A DNA stretch of 64,000 nt, from contig NZ_FRCF01000002.1 in the NCBI RefSeq assembly GCF_900142805.1, positions 620,001-684,000 of the forward strand, in the 5' to 3' direction. The stretch is from Lacicoccus alkaliphilus DSM 16010 (GTDB lineage Bacteria; Bacillota; Bacilli; Staphylococcales; Salinicoccaceae). Below, piece by piece: positions 20,474 through 29,663 of this stretch. Under the pieces are notes generated by a model. The model searched no databases and was not told the DNA's origin. It was given only the letters and a program-made list of their open reading frames with translations. How positions within the stretch are numbered: position 1 is the stretch's first letter; the number at the start of each line of letters is the position of its first letter. The translations under genes were made by a program, and so were the position numbers.

Positions 20474-21271
20474 TCAGTGGAAATCCTTCAATATGTCTTC
20501 CGCCGTGAGCACGATCTCAGCCCCTTCCTGAATACGCAGATTTGTACCCCGTGACAGTTTTGAAGTGATATTCCCCGGGAGGCAGTAGATGTTCCTGTTT
20601 TCATTCACCGCCATGTCCAAAGTGATGAGGCTGCCGCTTTTTTCTTCGGCTTCCGTAACGAGGACACCTTCCGATAAACCTGCTATGATGCGGTTGCGTG
20701 CCACGAAACGCCATTTATCCACCGGGGTTGCCGGCGGATATTCACTGATCGTCAAATGATGCCTCTCCATCTCGATGCGGAGATCGTATGTAGATCTCGG
20801 GTAATGGATGTCATGACCGAAGGCAAGCACCCCGACGGTCGGGATGTTGCAGCTCAGACAGAGACGGTGGGCCGCCTCATCCGCTCCGTAGGCGAGTCCT
20901 GAGACGACAGATAACTTTTTCAGTCCGGGGATGACCTCCCGGAGTGACTCATATGTATACCTGGATGATTTGCGGCTCCCGACGATTGCGATCGTCCTCC
21001 TGTGAAGGAGGGATGGGTCACCCTTGAAATACAGGATGTAGGGCGGGTCATGAATTTCCCTGAGCAGAGGCGGATAGCATGCGTCGTTCAGGGTGATATA
21101 GCCGATGCCCTTCGAGGCCAGATGACTTTTTATCTCATCAATATTCAGCCGTTCCGCCAAGGACAATTTGCGCTGAAACTTTTCTGGCAACAGAAGCCTT
21201 TGATTCATTCTTTTCATCTGATTGTACTCCTGGACGGTGATGCCTGCATGGGACAACGCTATTAATTCCAC
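20474..21271 (-). CDS. dprA: DNA processing protein DprA (Smf)
   Basis: Rossmann-fold protein that loads RecA on single-stranded DNA taken up in transformation. 265 residues; IAIVGSRKSSRYTYE, SGLAYGADEAAH and the C-terminal RNRIIAGLSEGVLVTEAEEKSGS (given in part) are the family landmarks. The start is GTG at 21271 behind AAGGAG. Slightly shorter than relatives at both ends, with no extra C-terminal winged helix. It lies between topA and sucD as in Staphylococcus. Confidence 0.95.
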   Translation of the reverse strand: MELIALSHAGITVQEYNQMKRMNQRLLLPEKFQRKLSLAERLNIDEIKSHLASKGIGYITLNDACYPPLLREIHDPPYILYFKGDPSLLHRRTIAIVGSRKSSRYTYESLREVIPGLKKLSVVSGLAYGADEAAHRLCLSCNIPTVGVLAFGHDIHYPRSTYDLRIEMERHHLTISEYPPATPVDKWRFVARNRIIAGLSEGVLVTEAEEKSGSLITLDMAVNENRNIYCLPGNITSKLSRGTNLRIQEGAEIVLTAEDILKDFH

Positions 21272-21363
21272 ATCCTCACTCCTTATGATTGTTGACTTTA
21301 ATTATAATGGAGGGATGGTCTGCCGTGTTTTACATTATCGGGTCACTTACTGGAAAATAAATG

Positions 21364-21401
21364 CAAAAATAGTACTGTCCTGAGATGAGGACAGTACTAT
21401 T
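21364..21401 (-). terminator. Intrinsic terminator after sucCD
   Basis: A perfect 14-base-pair stem (AATAGTACTGTCCT and its complement, six-base loop) followed on the minus strand by TTTGCAT after a run of T. It lies about 30 bases past the sucD stop. Confidence 0.9.
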
Positions 21402-21430
21402 CTATAATTCATGACATCATTTTATTAAAT

Positions 21431-22339
21431 TTACTTTACAGTCAGACATTTTTCATACAGACCATCGACTTTTTTGATGCGGTCGATCAGTGTCTGGCCG
21501 ATTTCAGACGGTGTATCTGCTGTTTCTATACCGCAGGCATTCATCGTCTTGATCTTTTCATCAGCCGTACCCTTACCGCCTGAAATGATTGCGCCGGCAT
21601 GACCCATACGCTTGCCCGGAGGTGCCGTGACTCCGCCGATGAAGCCGACGACAGGTTTTTTCATGTTTTCCTTGACCCACTCAGCAGCTTCTTCTTCAGC
21701 CGTACCGCCGATTTCACCGATCATCACGACTGCTTCCGTTTCAGGATCTTCATTGAAGGCATTGAGCGCATCGATGAAATCCGTGCCATTTATCGGGTCG
21801 CCGCCGATGCCCACGGCAGTCGTCTGGCCGATGCCCGCCTGAGTGAGCTGATGGACAGCTTCATAAGTCAGTGTGCCTGAACGGCTGACGACACCCACGT
21901 GCCCCTTCTTATGAATATACCCTGGCATGATGCCGATTTTACATTCGTCGGCAGTGATGACGCCAGGACAGTTCGGACCGACAAGGCGTGTTTTCTTGCC
22001 TTCCAGATAACGCTTCACTTTGACCATATCAAGCACCGGGATGTGCTCTGTAATACAGATTGCAAGATCCAGTTCAGCTTCTGCACTCTCGATGATTGCA
22101 TCTGCAGCAAATGGCGCCGGCACATAGATGACGGACACGGACGCACCTGTTTCCCTTTTGGCTTCTTCCACAGTATTGAAGACGGGCACTCCCTGAACTT
22201 CCTGACCGCCTTTACCAGGTGTCACACCTGCAACGATCTTGGTCCCGTACTCCAGCATCTGCTCTGTATGGAACATTGCAGTTGAACCGGTGATACCCTG
22301 AACCAACACTTTTGTATCTTTATCAATAAAAACACCCAC
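21431..22339 (-). CDS. sucD: Succinyl-CoA synthetase alpha subunit
   Basis: Catalytic subunit of the TCA-cycle enzyme making ATP or GTP from succinyl-CoA. 302 residues; [16 protein letters not shown] binds CoA, and the phosphorylated histidine lies in [17 protein letters not shown]. The start is GTG at 22339 with GGAGG eight bases upstream. It follows sucC by 21 bases. Confidence 0.98.
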   Translation of the reverse strand: MGVFIDKDTKVLVQGITGSTAMFHTEQMLEYGTKIVAGVTPGKGGQEVQGVPVFNTVEEAKRETGASVSVIYVPAPFAADAIIESAEAELDLAICITEHIPVLDMVKVKRYLEGKKTRLVGPNCPGVITADECKIGIMPGYIHKKGHVGVVSRSGTLTYEAVHQLTQAGIGQTTAVGIGGDPINGTDFIDALNAFNEDPETEAVVMIGEIGGTAEEEAAEWVKENMKKPVVGFIGGVTAPPGKRMGHAGAIISGGKGTADEKIKTMNACGIETADTPSEIGQTLIDRIKKVDGLYEKCLTVK

Positions 22340-22360
22340 AGTAAATTCCTCCGTTAATTT

Positions 22361-23530
22361 TTATTTATTTTCTCCTACCGCTGCGATAATCTTCTCGGCA
22401 CCTTCAGCCATCGTCGTCGCCGGAGTGATGTCGAGGCCCGACTCTTCCAGGATCTTTTTGCCTTCATCGACGTTGGTGCCTTCAAGTCGGACGACCAAAG
22501 GAATTTCAAGTCCGACATTCTCCACCGCTTCGACCACACCCTGGGCAATGATGTCACACTTCATGATACCGCCGAATATATTCACGAAAATCCCTTTGAC
22601 ACCTTCATCACCAAGGATGATCTTGAATGCTTCGGTCACTTTCTCTGCTGTCGCACCGCCCCCCACATCAAGGAAGTTCGCCGGTTCACCGCCGAAATGG
22701 TTGATTGTGTCCATCGTCGCCATCGCAAGACCGGCACCGTTGACCATACAGCCGATATTACCATCCAGTGCCACGTATGAAAGGTCATACTTGGAAGCCT
22801 GGATCTCTTTTGGATCTTCTTCGTCCAGATCACGGAGTTCGACCACATCTTTTTGTCTGAACAGGGCATTGCCGTCGAAATTGACTTTCGCATCAAGTGC
22901 CAGCACTTCGCCGTCGCCTGTCGTTACAAGCGGGTTGATTTCAATGATGGAAGCATCTTTTTCAACGAATACATTGTAAAGGGAAAGCATCAGTTTTGCT
23001 GCTTTGTTGACAGACTCTTTAGGTATATTGATATTGAATGCGAGGCGTTTTGCCTGATAAGGCATCAATCCGACGATCGGATCTATCTCCTCCTTGAAAA
23101 TCTTTTCAGGTGTTTCGGCAGCCACCTCTTCGATTTCCGTGCCACCCTCTTCAGAGCCCATCAGCACGACGCTGTCAGTCGCACGGTCGATGACGAAACC
23201 GATGTAATATTCGCTTTGAATATCACAGCCTTCTTCGACAAGAAGCCTTTTGACCTCTTTGCCCTCAGGACCTGTCTGGGGAGTGACCAGCACTTTTCCA
23301 AGGAGTTCCTTTGCATACTCTTTCACTTCATCCAGTGTTTTCGCTATTTTGACCCCGCCCGCCTTACCACGGCCGCCGGCGTGTATTTGAGCTTTCACAA
23401 CATAGACATCGGAATCCAGTTCTTTTGCTGCTTTTACCGCCTCTTCAGGTGTATAGGCAACGCTCCCATTCGGGACGTTCACACCCATAGAGCGAAAAAT
23501 TTCTTTCCCTTGGTACTCATGAATATTCAT
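22361..23530 (-). CDS. sucC: Succinyl-CoA synthetase beta subunit
   Basis: Nucleotide-binding subunit partnering SucD. 389 residues starting [17 protein letters not shown]; an ATP-grasp domain with [15 protein letters not shown] and a C-terminal FlaD-like domain with [16 protein letters not shown]. The ATG at 23530 has AGGAGG just upstream; 24 in-frame codons further upstream run into the promoter and are rejected. Confidence 0.98.
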   Translation of the reverse strand: MNIHEYQGKEIFRSMGVNVPNGSVAYTPEEAVKAAKELDSDVYVVKAQIHAGGRGKAGGVKIAKTLDEVKEYAKELLGKVLVTPQTGPEGKEVKRLLVEEGCDIQSEYYIGFVIDRATDSVVLMGSEEGGTEIEEVAAETPEKIFKEEIDPIVGLMPYQAKRLAFNINIPKESVNKAAKLMLSLYNVFVEKDASIIEINPLVTTGDGEVLALDAKVNFDGNALFRQKDVVELRDLDEEDPKEIQASKYDLSYVALDGNIGCMVNGAGLAMATMDTINHFGGEPANFLDVGGGATAEKVTEAFKIILGDEGVKGIFVNIFGGIMKCDIIAQGVVEAVENVGLEIPLVVRLEGTNVDEGKKILEESGLDITPATTMAEGAEKIIAAVGENK

Positions 23531-23668
23531 GTTTTTCCTCCTAAGCTTTTTTAAACCTTGCCCTTCAATTATAGAAAAGGTTTTCATCAAAGTAAACTGC
23601 AATGATTAAATTCATTTTCCTGTATAAATTTACCTCGTGCCGGGAAATGACCCGCCGACATCGAAGCT
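23531..23668. other. Gene-free interval upstream of sucC
   Basis: Within the 324-base gap between sucC and rnhB (23531-23854), this half holds the sucCD promoter and leader; I see no terminator for rnhB here. The other half (23669-23854) is described separately. Confidence 0.6.
23568..23596 (-). promoter_or_regulatory. Promoter of sucCD
   Basis: Minus-strand TTTACT (23596-23591), 17 bases, TATAAT (23573-23568), about 40 bases before the sucC start. Confidence 0.7.
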
Positions 23669-23854
23669 TTATGGGGCGTTCGGCATCAGCATGCCGCACT
23701 CGTGCGAAGGCTGTTCTACGGCATTGATGGTCATCAACCCGTATCCCCCTCCAGACGGATGAAAGCAGAAGGGGATGTCAGGATCGCTGAAACATTTCAG
23801 GCCTTCTTCATTTGAAGGCTCCTTCAGCTTTACTTCAAGGGCACTATCCCCATG
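23669..23854 (-). other. Open 61-codon extension in frame with rnhB after its TGA
   Basis: Directly behind the rnhB TGA (23857-23855) the same frame stays open for 61 codons to a TAA at 23671-23669. The translation looks protein-like (for example KEPSNEEGLKCFSDPDIPF and NAVEQPSHECGMLMP), with cysteines and histidines and codon use like neighbouring genes. I do not recognise the family. It could be a decayed gene fused to the rnhB tail, a readthrough domain, or chance. There is no good start codon of its own with a ribosome binding site for the whole length. Confidence 0.3.
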
Positions 23855-24622
23855 TCACGACATTTCCGGTCGTCCCTGTGAGATGGTACGGACCGGCTCG
23901 AACGTCCGCCGGTGGATTTCACACGGGCCGAGGGTTTCGAGTGCCTCAAGATGCTCCTTTGTGCCATACCCCTTGTGGGCGGAAAAATTATAGCCTGGAT
24001 ACTTCATGTCATGGGCCTCCATGCGCATGTCCCGCTCCGTCTTGGCGATGATGCTCGCCGCTGCAATGGAGACGGAGTGCGCATCCCCCTTGATGATCGA
24101 TGTCTCGGGGATGCCCGCATCGATCGTCATCGCATCCACAAGGAGGTGTCCCGGCCTTTCGCCGAGGCCTGCCACCGCACGCTTCATGGCGAGTCTGCTC
24201 GCCTGGTATATATTGAGCATATCTATCTCTTCGACACTTGCGATGCCGATACCGTAATATGCCACCTGCATGATTGTTTCACGGAATGCCAGTCGTTTTT
24301 TGAGCGAAAGCTTCTTGGAATCATCAAGTCCCGGCAGCATGAAGCCATCAGGAAGGATGACTGCAGCAGCAACCACTTCGCCTGCGATCGGGCCGCGTCC
24401 GGCCTCATCCACACCCGCAATGTGGCCCTCCAGGCTGTTCTCATACCTGCTCATCTCTTCATATTTCTTAATCAGCACAACCTGTTTTTCAAGGTGGCTG
24501 CGGTGCTGCAGCAATGCTTTCTTTACCCCTGCCCGACTGTCATCATGATGCGGACAGACCGCAAGCGCTTCTAGTGTTTGGATCGCTTTGATCGCTTTGA
24601 CCGTTTCATTGACTGTCGTCAT
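23855..24622 (-). CDS. rnhB: Ribonuclease HII
   Basis: Removes RNA primers and misincorporated ribonucleotides from DNA. 255 residues; catalytic [10 protein letters not shown] (first aspartate and glutamate), DDSKKLS, and the further acidic residue in LLVDAMTID. About 70 residues precede the catalytic core, as in Bacillus/Staphylococcus RnhB. The ATG at 24622 is preferred to a GTG at 24631; both lie near or within the end of rbgA, with a weak GTGAG site. The two genes overlap by 17 bases, implying coupled translation. Confidence 0.96.
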   Translation of the reverse strand: MTTVNETVKAIKAIQTLEALAVCPHHDDSRAGVKKALLQHRSHLEKQVVLIKKYEEMSRYENSLEGHIAGVDEAGRGPIAGEVVAAAVILPDGFMLPGLDDSKKLSLKKRLAFRETIMQVAYYGIGIASVEEIDMLNIYQASRLAMKRAVAGLGERPGHLLVDAMTIDAGIPETSIIKGDAHSVSIAAASIIAKTERDMRMEAHDMKYPGYNFSAHKGYGTKEHLEALETLGPCEIHRRTFEPVRTISQGRPEMS

Positions 24623-25475
24623 TGAAGTCACTCACTTTGTCAAAAGTGTATCTGCCGATTTTTCCATTTCTGATGTCATAGATCACCCTGTTGGTCACAG
24701 CTTCATAATTGATTTCATTGCCGCTCATTTTAAGTCCGCGGCTTTTGCCGATTGACTCATATAATTCGATGACTCCGGTGTCCGCATCAGCATTGATGTT
24801 GTAGAATTTGTTGATATCCTCAGGGTGGTGCTGCAGCAGGAAGCGGAGGCCGTATATGGCGACTTCATCCAGCGCCACGACGGAATCCTTGATGGCACCG
24901 GTCAGGGACAACTTCTTCCCGACGGTTTCATCTTCAAATTTCGGCCACAGTATGCCCGGGGTATCGAGCAGCTCCATATTCTTTCCCGCTTTGATCCATT
25001 GCTGTGCTTTGGTGACGCCCGGGGTGTTCCCGGTTTTGGCGATTTTCTTCTTTGCAATATTATTTATGACCGTCGACTTCCCGACATTCGGGATTCCGAT
25101 GATCATCGCCCGGATCGCCCTTTTATTGATGCCTTTGCTTTCCATCCTTTCAAAAACCTCTTCAGTCGCCGCTTTGGCCACCGGTTCAATTTTACCGATG
25201 ATCTGATGGCTGCGCCCGACGATTGCGACCGGATATTTACCTTCCGCTTTGAAATGGCTGATCCATTTATCCGTCTCTGCCTGGTCCGCCATGTCCATCT
25301 TGTTCAGGACCACCACACGCGGCTTATGCTGTGTGATGTCATCCATCATGGGATTGTGGCTCGAATAAGGGATTCTGGCATCCAGAATCTCTATCACCAC
25401 ATCCACTTTCTTCAAGTTTTCCTCTACTTCTCTTCTCGCTTTGGCCATATGGCCTGGAAACCAGTTTATACTCAC
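24606..25475 (-). CDS. rbgA: Ribosome biogenesis GTPase RbgA (YlqF)
   Basis: GTPase needed for late 50S assembly. 289 residues; circularly permuted order, with G4 (NKMD in [12 protein letters not shown]) before G1 (GIPNVGKST) and G3 (DTPG in [13 protein letters not shown]), then a C-terminal RNA-binding ANTAR-like helical domain. The start is GTG at 25475 after GAGGGG. No separate promoter is obvious in the short gap to the rplS terminator. Confidence 0.96.
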   Translation of the reverse strand: MSINWFPGHMAKARREVEENLKKVDVVIEILDARIPYSSHNPMMDDITQHKPRVVVLNKMDMADQAETDKWISHFKAEGKYPVAIVGRSHQIIGKIEPVAKAATEEVFERMESKGINKRAIRAMIIGIPNVGKSTVINNIAKKKIAKTGNTPGVTKAQQWIKAGKNMELLDTPGILWPKFEDETVGKKLSLTGAIKDSVVALDEVAIYGLRFLLQHHPEDINKFYNINADADTGVIELYESIGKSRGLKMSGNEINYEAVTNRVIYDIRNGKIGRYTFDKVSDFNDDSQ

Positions 25476-25537
25476 GGCTTTCCCCTCGAATCCTATTTTA
25501 TTTTTTTCAAATCATATCCAATTCAGCATAACAAAAT

Positions 25538-25573
25538 AAAAACCCGGACATCAAGATGTGATGTCCGGGTTTT
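25538..25573 (-). terminator. Intrinsic terminator after rplS
   Basis: Stem ACCCGGACATCA with its complement flanked by A and T runs, seven bases past the rplS stop; symmetric enough to act in both directions. Confidence 0.9.
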
Positions 25574-25580
25574 CATCGTA

Positions 25581-25928
25581 TTATCTAAGTTCTCTGATAC
25601 GCGCTGCTTTACCACGCAGGTTGCGCAGGTAGTAAAGTTTCGCACGACGTACACGTCCACGACGGGTAACTTCGATCTTCTCGATTTTCGGTGTGTGTAC
25701 AGGGAATGTACGCTCAACACCCACACCGTAAGAGATCTTACGGACTGTGAAAGTTTCGGAGATGCCGCCGCCGCGTCTCTTGATGACTACGCCTTCAAAG
25801 ACCTGGATCCTTTCACGGCTTCCCTCTACGATACGTACGTGTACACGTACAGTGTCTCCGGCCTTGAAGTCCGGAAGATCTGTTTTAAGCTGTTCTTTTG
25901 TCAGCTCATTGATTAATTGCTGTGACAT
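25581..25928 (-). CDS. rplS: 50S ribosomal protein L19
   Basis: 115 residues, standard for L19, which sits at the 30S-50S interface. [20 protein letters not shown] and the basic C-terminal [20 protein letters not shown] are typical. GAAGGAGA precedes the ATG. Monocistronic between its own promoter and terminator. Confidence 0.98.
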   Translation of the reverse strand: MSQQLINELTKEQLKTDLPDFKAGDTVRVHVRIVEGSRERIQVFEGVVIKRRGGGISETFTVRKISYGVGVERTFPVHTPKIEKIEVTRRGRVRRAKLYYLRNLRGKAARIRELR

Positions 25929-26006
25929 GATTATCTTCTCCTTCTTCCAACTTTCTTGCCCATCATAGCAGCGGATAGTTGTGATATGTGTCTTTACACT
26001 CGTATA

Positions 26007-26035
26007 ATATTACCACAATCCATGCTTTGTTTCAA
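26007..26035 (-). promoter_or_regulatory. Promoter and short leader of rplS
   Basis: Minus-strand TTGAAA (26035-26030), 17 bases, TAATAT (26012-26007) with an upstream TGG extended -10. The leader of about 70 bases carries a small hairpin (GTGT-AAAG-ACAC). An L19-type leader is known in Bacilli; whether this is one I cannot say. Confidence 0.6.
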
Positions 26036-26059
26036 TTCATTTAAGAAAAAATAAATTTA

Positions 26060-26725
26060 TCATTCCAGCAGGTCCGGGCGTCTTTCCCGCGTCCGCTTCA
26101 GACTTTCCTCATGCCGCCATTCCTGGATTTTCTTATGGTCACCGCTCAGAAGCACTTCCGGCACCTCCATGCCCCGGTATTCCCTCGGCCTCGTGTAATG
26201 CGGGTGTTCAAGCAGCCCCGTTGAAAATGAATCCTGTTCGTGGCTTGCCTGTTTGCCGATCACATCCGGGATGAGTCGGACGATCGCATCCGTCATGGTC
26301 ATGCTCGCAAGTTCGCCGCCGGTCAGTACATAGTCACCGATGGAAATTTCATCGGTGACTAGCGTGCGTATACGTTCATCATAACCTTCGTAATGGCCGC
26401 ATATGAACACGATGTCCGCTTCGGTGCTCAAGTCTTCCGCCATCTTCTGATTGAAGGGTGCGCCCTGGGGACACAGCAGGATCACACGCGGGTTGTCGAC
26501 TTCAAGGGCATCCATGGCATCGAAGACCGGCCCCGGCTTCAACACCATGCCCGCCCCGCCGCCGTACGGGTAGTCATCCACTTTGTTGTGTTTATCATTC
26601 GAATAATCACGGAAGTTGATGAGGTTGTAATTTACGATGCCTTTATCCTTCGCACGTTTCAATATGGAGGCATTGAGCACACCTTCATACATTTCCGGGA
26701 ACAGCGTCAAGTAATGTATATTCAT
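26060..26725 (-). CDS. trmD: tRNA (guanine-37-N1)-methyltransferase TrmD
   Basis: Methylates G37 next to the anticodon and so prevents frameshifting. SPOUT-class enzyme with [27 protein letters not shown] and [16 protein letters not shown] forming the knotted SAM site. 221 residues, shorter than the usual 240-245; the missing part is the C-terminal tail. The ATG overlaps the rimM stop by four bases, so translation is coupled. Confidence 0.96.
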   Translation of the reverse strand: MNIHYLTLFPEMYEGVLNASILKRAKDKGIVNYNLINFRDYSNDKHNKVDDYPYGGGAGMVLKPGPVFDAMDALEVDNPRVILLCPQGAPFNQKMAEDLSTEADIVFICGHYEGYDERIRTLVTDEISIGDYVLTGGELASMTMTDAIVRLIPDVIGKQASHEQDSFSTGLLEHPHYTRPREYRGMEVPEVLLSGDHKKIQEWRHEESLKRTRERRPDLLE

Positions 26726-27213
26726 TCCAGCAGCCCCTCGATCGGTGTGATGATGATCTTTCCATTCCCGATGTCGACTGTTCTCACCACATCTTCGATA
26801 TAAGGGATCATGTATTCCTTTTTACCGTCCCCGACTGCCCAGACGTCATTTGCACCCGTCTGGAAAATATCCGTCACCGTACCGAGCGCTTCACCTTCGT
26901 CGGTCTCCACCGCCAGGCCGATGATATCGCTGAAATGAAACTCGCCTTCCGCCAGTTCCAATTCCACGCTTTCTGCATCCTGCAGGAGATCCGCATTTTT
27001 AAGATCTTCCACCTCGTTGATATTTGTGATGCCTTCAAAAGTCAAAAGATGAAAATTCTTATGCGTGCGGTAATTTTCAATAGTGAATTCCTTATTGTTT
27101 ATCAGGACTTTATTGCCCGGCTGGAAACGCTCCGCTGTGAAATCCGAATCACTGAGCACCCTCACTTCACCGCGCACACCGTGAAAGCTGACGAGTCTGC
27201 CGATTGTTATCAT
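26722..27213 (-). CDS. rimM: Ribosome maturation factor RimM
   Basis: Helps mature the 30S head domain. 163 residues: an N-terminal beta-barrel with [19 protein letters not shown] and a PRC-barrel C-terminal half with [26 protein letters not shown] precedes the ATG. It starts the rimM-trmD pair, with its own promoter. Confidence 0.96.
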   Translation of the reverse strand: MITIGRLVSFHGVRGEVRVLSDSDFTAERFQPGNKVLINNKEFTIENYRTHKNFHLLTFEGITNINEVEDLKNADLLQDAESVELELAEGEFHFSDIIGLAVETDEGEALGTVTDIFQTGANDVWAVGDGKKEYMIPYIEDVVRTVDIGNGKIIITPIEGLLE

Positions 27214-27256
27214 TTTATAACCACCTCAAATTTTGTTCCGGAATCAATTCCACATT

Positions 27257-27286
27257 ATTATATACCTGTTGACTGCGGTGTAACAA
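27257..27286 (-). promoter_or_regulatory. Promoter of rimM-trmD
   Basis: Minus-strand TTGTTA (27286-27281), 18 bases, TATAAT (27262-27257). Confidence 0.6.
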
Positions 27287-27322
27287 CTGAAAGTGCCGCG
27301 CGGCCTGTTCAGCTGCACCACA

Positions 27323-27350
27323 TAAAAAAGGACACACCTACCGGTGTGCC
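27323..27350 (-). terminator. Intrinsic terminator after khpA
   Basis: Minus-strand GGCACACC-GGTA-GGTGTGTCC followed by six T; separates rpsP-khpA from rimM-trmD. Confidence 0.88.
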
Positions 27351-27365
27351 TGGAAAATTTTAATA

Positions 27366-27593
27366 TTAATCTACATCAACAAACACTTTCTTGGAACTTT
27401 CATGATTCGTATTGGACATGATGATGCGGATCGCTTTGATCACGCGCCCGCGCTTACCAATGACACGGCCGACATCCTCACTGTGCACAGATACTTTATA
27501 AGAAATATTGTACTTCGTTTCTTCTGAAGTGATTTCCAAGTCCTCCGGATGCTCAAGCATCGGTTCAAGAATGGTTTGCAGTAATTTTTCCAT
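27366..27593 (-). CDS. khpA: KH-domain RNA-binding protein KhpA (YlqC)
   Basis: 75-residue single KH domain with the GxxG loop GKRG at residues 46-49 (VGRVIGKRGRVIKAIR). It binds RNA, and in other Gram-positives works with KhpB in control of cell elongation and division. It starts five bases after rpsP, the standard rpsP-khpA pair. Confidence 0.94.
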   Translation of the reverse strand: MEKLLQTILEPMLEHPEDLEITSEETKYNISYKVSVHSEDVGRVIGKRGRVIKAIRIIMSNTNHESSKKVFVDVD

Positions 27594-27598
27594 ATAGA

Positions 27599-27874
27599 TT
27601 ATTTCCCGAGTTTCTCGTTATGGAATCTTTCCATAATACCTTTGCGGCTGAGGATGTTGCGGACCGTGTCGCTTGGTTTCGCACCTTCTCTTAACCACTC
27701 GATCGCTTTTTCTTCATCCAGAGTGATGTTTTCATCCTCTTTGGATACCGGGTTGTAGGAACCGATCTGTTCTATGATGCGTCCGTCCCTCGGACTTCTT
27801 GAATCTGCAACGACTATGCGGTAGTAAGGGTTTCTCTTGGAACCCATACGTGTCAATCTTAATTTAACTGCCAT
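27599..27874 (-). CDS. rpsP: 30S ribosomal protein S16
   Basis: 91 residues beginning [20 protein letters not shown], the invariant S16 N-terminus. AAAGGAG precedes the ATG. Expressed from a promoter whose -35 box lies inside the ffh terminator. Confidence 0.98.
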   Translation of the reverse strand: MAVKLRLTRMGSKRNPYYRIVVADSRSPRDGRIIEQIGSYNPVSKEDENITLDEEKAIEWLREGAKPSDTVRNILSRKGIMERFHNEKLGK

Positions 27875-27912
27875 TTGAATAACTCCTTTCTCTCTTCGAT
27901 TTCACTTTTAAT

Positions 27913-27941
27913 ACTATACCAGATAATAAAAAACTTGTAAA
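27913..27941 (-). promoter_or_regulatory. Promoter of rpsP-khpA
   Basis: Minus-strand TTTACA (27941-27936), 17 bases, TATAGT (27918-27913) with TGG extended -10. The -35 hexamer is part of the downstream arm of the ffh terminator stem. Confidence 0.7.
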
Positions 27942-27964
27942 GGGCTTTCCCTTTACAAGTTTTT
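27925..27964 (-). terminator. Intrinsic terminator after ffh
   Basis: Perfect 14-base-pair stem AAACTTGTAAAGGG with its complement around a four-base loop, ending in a T run on the minus strand, just past the ffh stop. Confidence 0.92.
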
Positions 27965-27972
27965 CCGCCATC

Positions 27973-29319
27973 CTAAAACGGCAGCTGCATATTCCCAAGC
28001 GGATTTTTCTTCTTGCCTTTTCCGCTCGTCATCTGCTTCATCATCTTCTTCATGTCCTGAAACTGCTTCAGCAGACGGTTGACTTCCTGCAGTGAACGTC
28101 CCGATCCTTTGGCGATCCTTTTCTTTCTGCTTGCATTCAGCTTTTCGGGTCTCTCACGTTCCTCCATCGTCATGGAACGGATGATCGCCTGGATGTGGTC
28201 GATCTCCTTCCCGCTCATCTGCATCTTATCGAGACCTTTGATCTTGTTCGCGCCCGGCATCATCTTGAGCAGCTCATCCAACGGGCCGAGTGTTTTCACC
28301 TGATCCATCTGTTCGAGGAAGTCGTCCAGGGTGAAGCTCTGATCTTTGATCTTCTGCTCCATCTTCTTCTGTTCATCCATATCGACATTGGTCTGTGCTT
28401 TTTCAATGATTGAAAGCATATCCCCCATGCCGAGGATCCTTTGCGCCATGCGGTCCGGGTGGAAAGACTCGAGTCCGTCCATCTTCTCGGATACACCGAC
28501 GAATTTTATCGGCTTTTCAGTGACCGAACGGATGGATAGGGCGGCACCGCCGCGTGTGTCCCCGTCCAGCTTGGTCAGCGTCACGCCGGTGATGTCGAGC
28601 AGGTTGTTGAAGGACTCCGCGACATTCACGGCATCCTGACCGGTCATCGAGTCGACGACCAGCATGATTTCATCAGGGCTGGCAATCTCTTTGATGTCCT
28701 TCAGCTCATTCATCAGATCCTCATCGATGTGCAGGCGTCCTGCCGTATCGATGATGACCGTATCGTGGTGCTCCTCTTTTGCATGTTCCAGCGCTTTCGT
28801 TGCAATTTCCTGCGGCTTCACCTGATCGCCCAGGTTGAACACCGGGATGTCGATCTGTTTTCCAACCGTCTCCAGCTGGTCGATCGCTGCCGGACGGTAG
28901 ATGTCCCCCGCCACGAGCAGGGGTTTCTTATTGTGGTTCTTTCTCAGATGCAGGGCAAGTTTGCCTGCGGTGGTGGTCTTACCCGCACCCTGCAGGCCGA
29001 CCATCATGATGACGGTCGGGGGCTTCTGAGCAAGGTTGATCTTCTGGTTCTCCCCGCCCATCAGTTCGGTCAGCTCTTCCTTGACGATTTTGATGACCTG
29101 CTGACCCGGGGTCAGCGACTGCATGACATCACTGCCGAGGGCACGTTCCCGCACCTGGCCGATGAACTGCTTGACCACTTTAAAGTTGACGTCCGCTTCA
29201 AGAAGTGCCAGACGCACTTCACGCATCATCACTTTGACATCGGCTTCCGAAACTTTACCTTTGCTCTTGATGCGGTCCATGGTGGCCTGAAGCCGTTCTC
29301 CTAAACCTTCAAATGCCAT
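27973..29319 (-). CDS. ffh: Signal recognition particle protein Ffh
   Basis: GTPase that binds 4.5S/scRNA and signal sequences and targets ribosomes to FtsY. 448 residues: an N domain, a G domain with GLQGAGKTTT, DTAGR and TKLDGD, and a methionine-rich M domain (MKKMMKQMTSGKGKKKNPLG in the tail). The ATG at 29319 directly follows ylxM; GGAGGAG is present upstream. Confidence 0.98.
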   Translation of the reverse strand: MAFEGLGERLQATMDRIKSKGKVSEADVKVMMREVRLALLEADVNFKVVKQFIGQVRERALGSDVMQSLTPGQQVIKIVKEELTELMGGENQKINLAQKPPTVIMMVGLQGAGKTTTAGKLALHLRKNHNKKPLLVAGDIYRPAAIDQLETVGKQIDIPVFNLGDQVKPQEIATKALEHAKEEHHDTVIIDTAGRLHIDEDLMNELKDIKEIASPDEIMLVVDSMTGQDAVNVAESFNNLLDITGVTLTKLDGDTRGGAALSIRSVTEKPIKFVGVSEKMDGLESFHPDRMAQRILGMGDMLSIIEKAQTNVDMDEQKKMEQKIKDQSFTLDDFLEQMDQVKTLGPLDELLKMMPGANKIKGLDKMQMSGKEIDHIQAIIRSMTMEERERPEKLNASRKKRIAKGSGRSLQEVNRLLKQFQDMKKMMKQMTSGKGKKKNPLGNMQLPF

Positions 29320-29321
29320 TA

Positions 29322-29663
29322 TTACTCCTCCTCCAGAGTTTCAAGTTCATTTATGACTGCGTCTATCTTATTGAAATCCTGATTTTTTATATACTCCCTG
29401 ATCTGCTGGTAACACTGCTGCCTCCTGATGAAGTCGCTGTACAGTCCCAGATTGGCCTCATAATCCTCAAGCAGATCTTTAGTACGTTTTAAATTATCAT
29501 ATACCGCCTGTCTTGTCACTTTCAAAGTATCTGCAATCTCGCTGAAAGAATAATCCTCCAGATAATAAAGTTCCACGTAGGCACGCTGTTTTTCAGTCAG
29601 CAGGGAGTGATAAAAATCGAACAGGTAATTGATCCTGGTGGTGCGTTCGAGTTCCTCAGTCAT
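29322..29663 (-). CDS. ylxM: Helix-turn-helix protein YlxM (UPF0122), SRP-associated
   Basis: 113-residue protein with a sigma-70 region-4-like helix-turn-helix ([20 protein letters not shown]). YlxM enhances SRP GTPase function in Streptococcus; direct DNA regulation is unproven. The ATG at 29663 follows GGTGG and overlaps the end of ftsY by eight bases; an upstream in-frame ATG lies deeper in ftsY and is rejected. Confidence 0.93.
   Translation of the reverse strand: MTEELERTTRINYLFDFYHSLLTEKQRAYVELYYLEDYSFSEIADTLKVTRQAVYDNLKRTKDLLEDYEANLGLYSDFIRRQQCYQQIREYIKNQDFNKIDAVINELETLEEE

Noticed and set aside
23812-24051. Plus-strand small frame downstream of rnhB
   Set aside because: Overlaps the rnhB 3' end in antisense, with no start signal or family likeness.
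25523-25726. Small minus-strand frame over the rplS terminator
   Set aside because: Out of frame with rplS and created by the terminator palindrome plus the rplS coding sequence.
24825-25916. Plus-strand 363-codon open frame
   Set aside because: Antisense to rbgA and rplS, both clear genes; no recognisable protein and no ribosome binding site.
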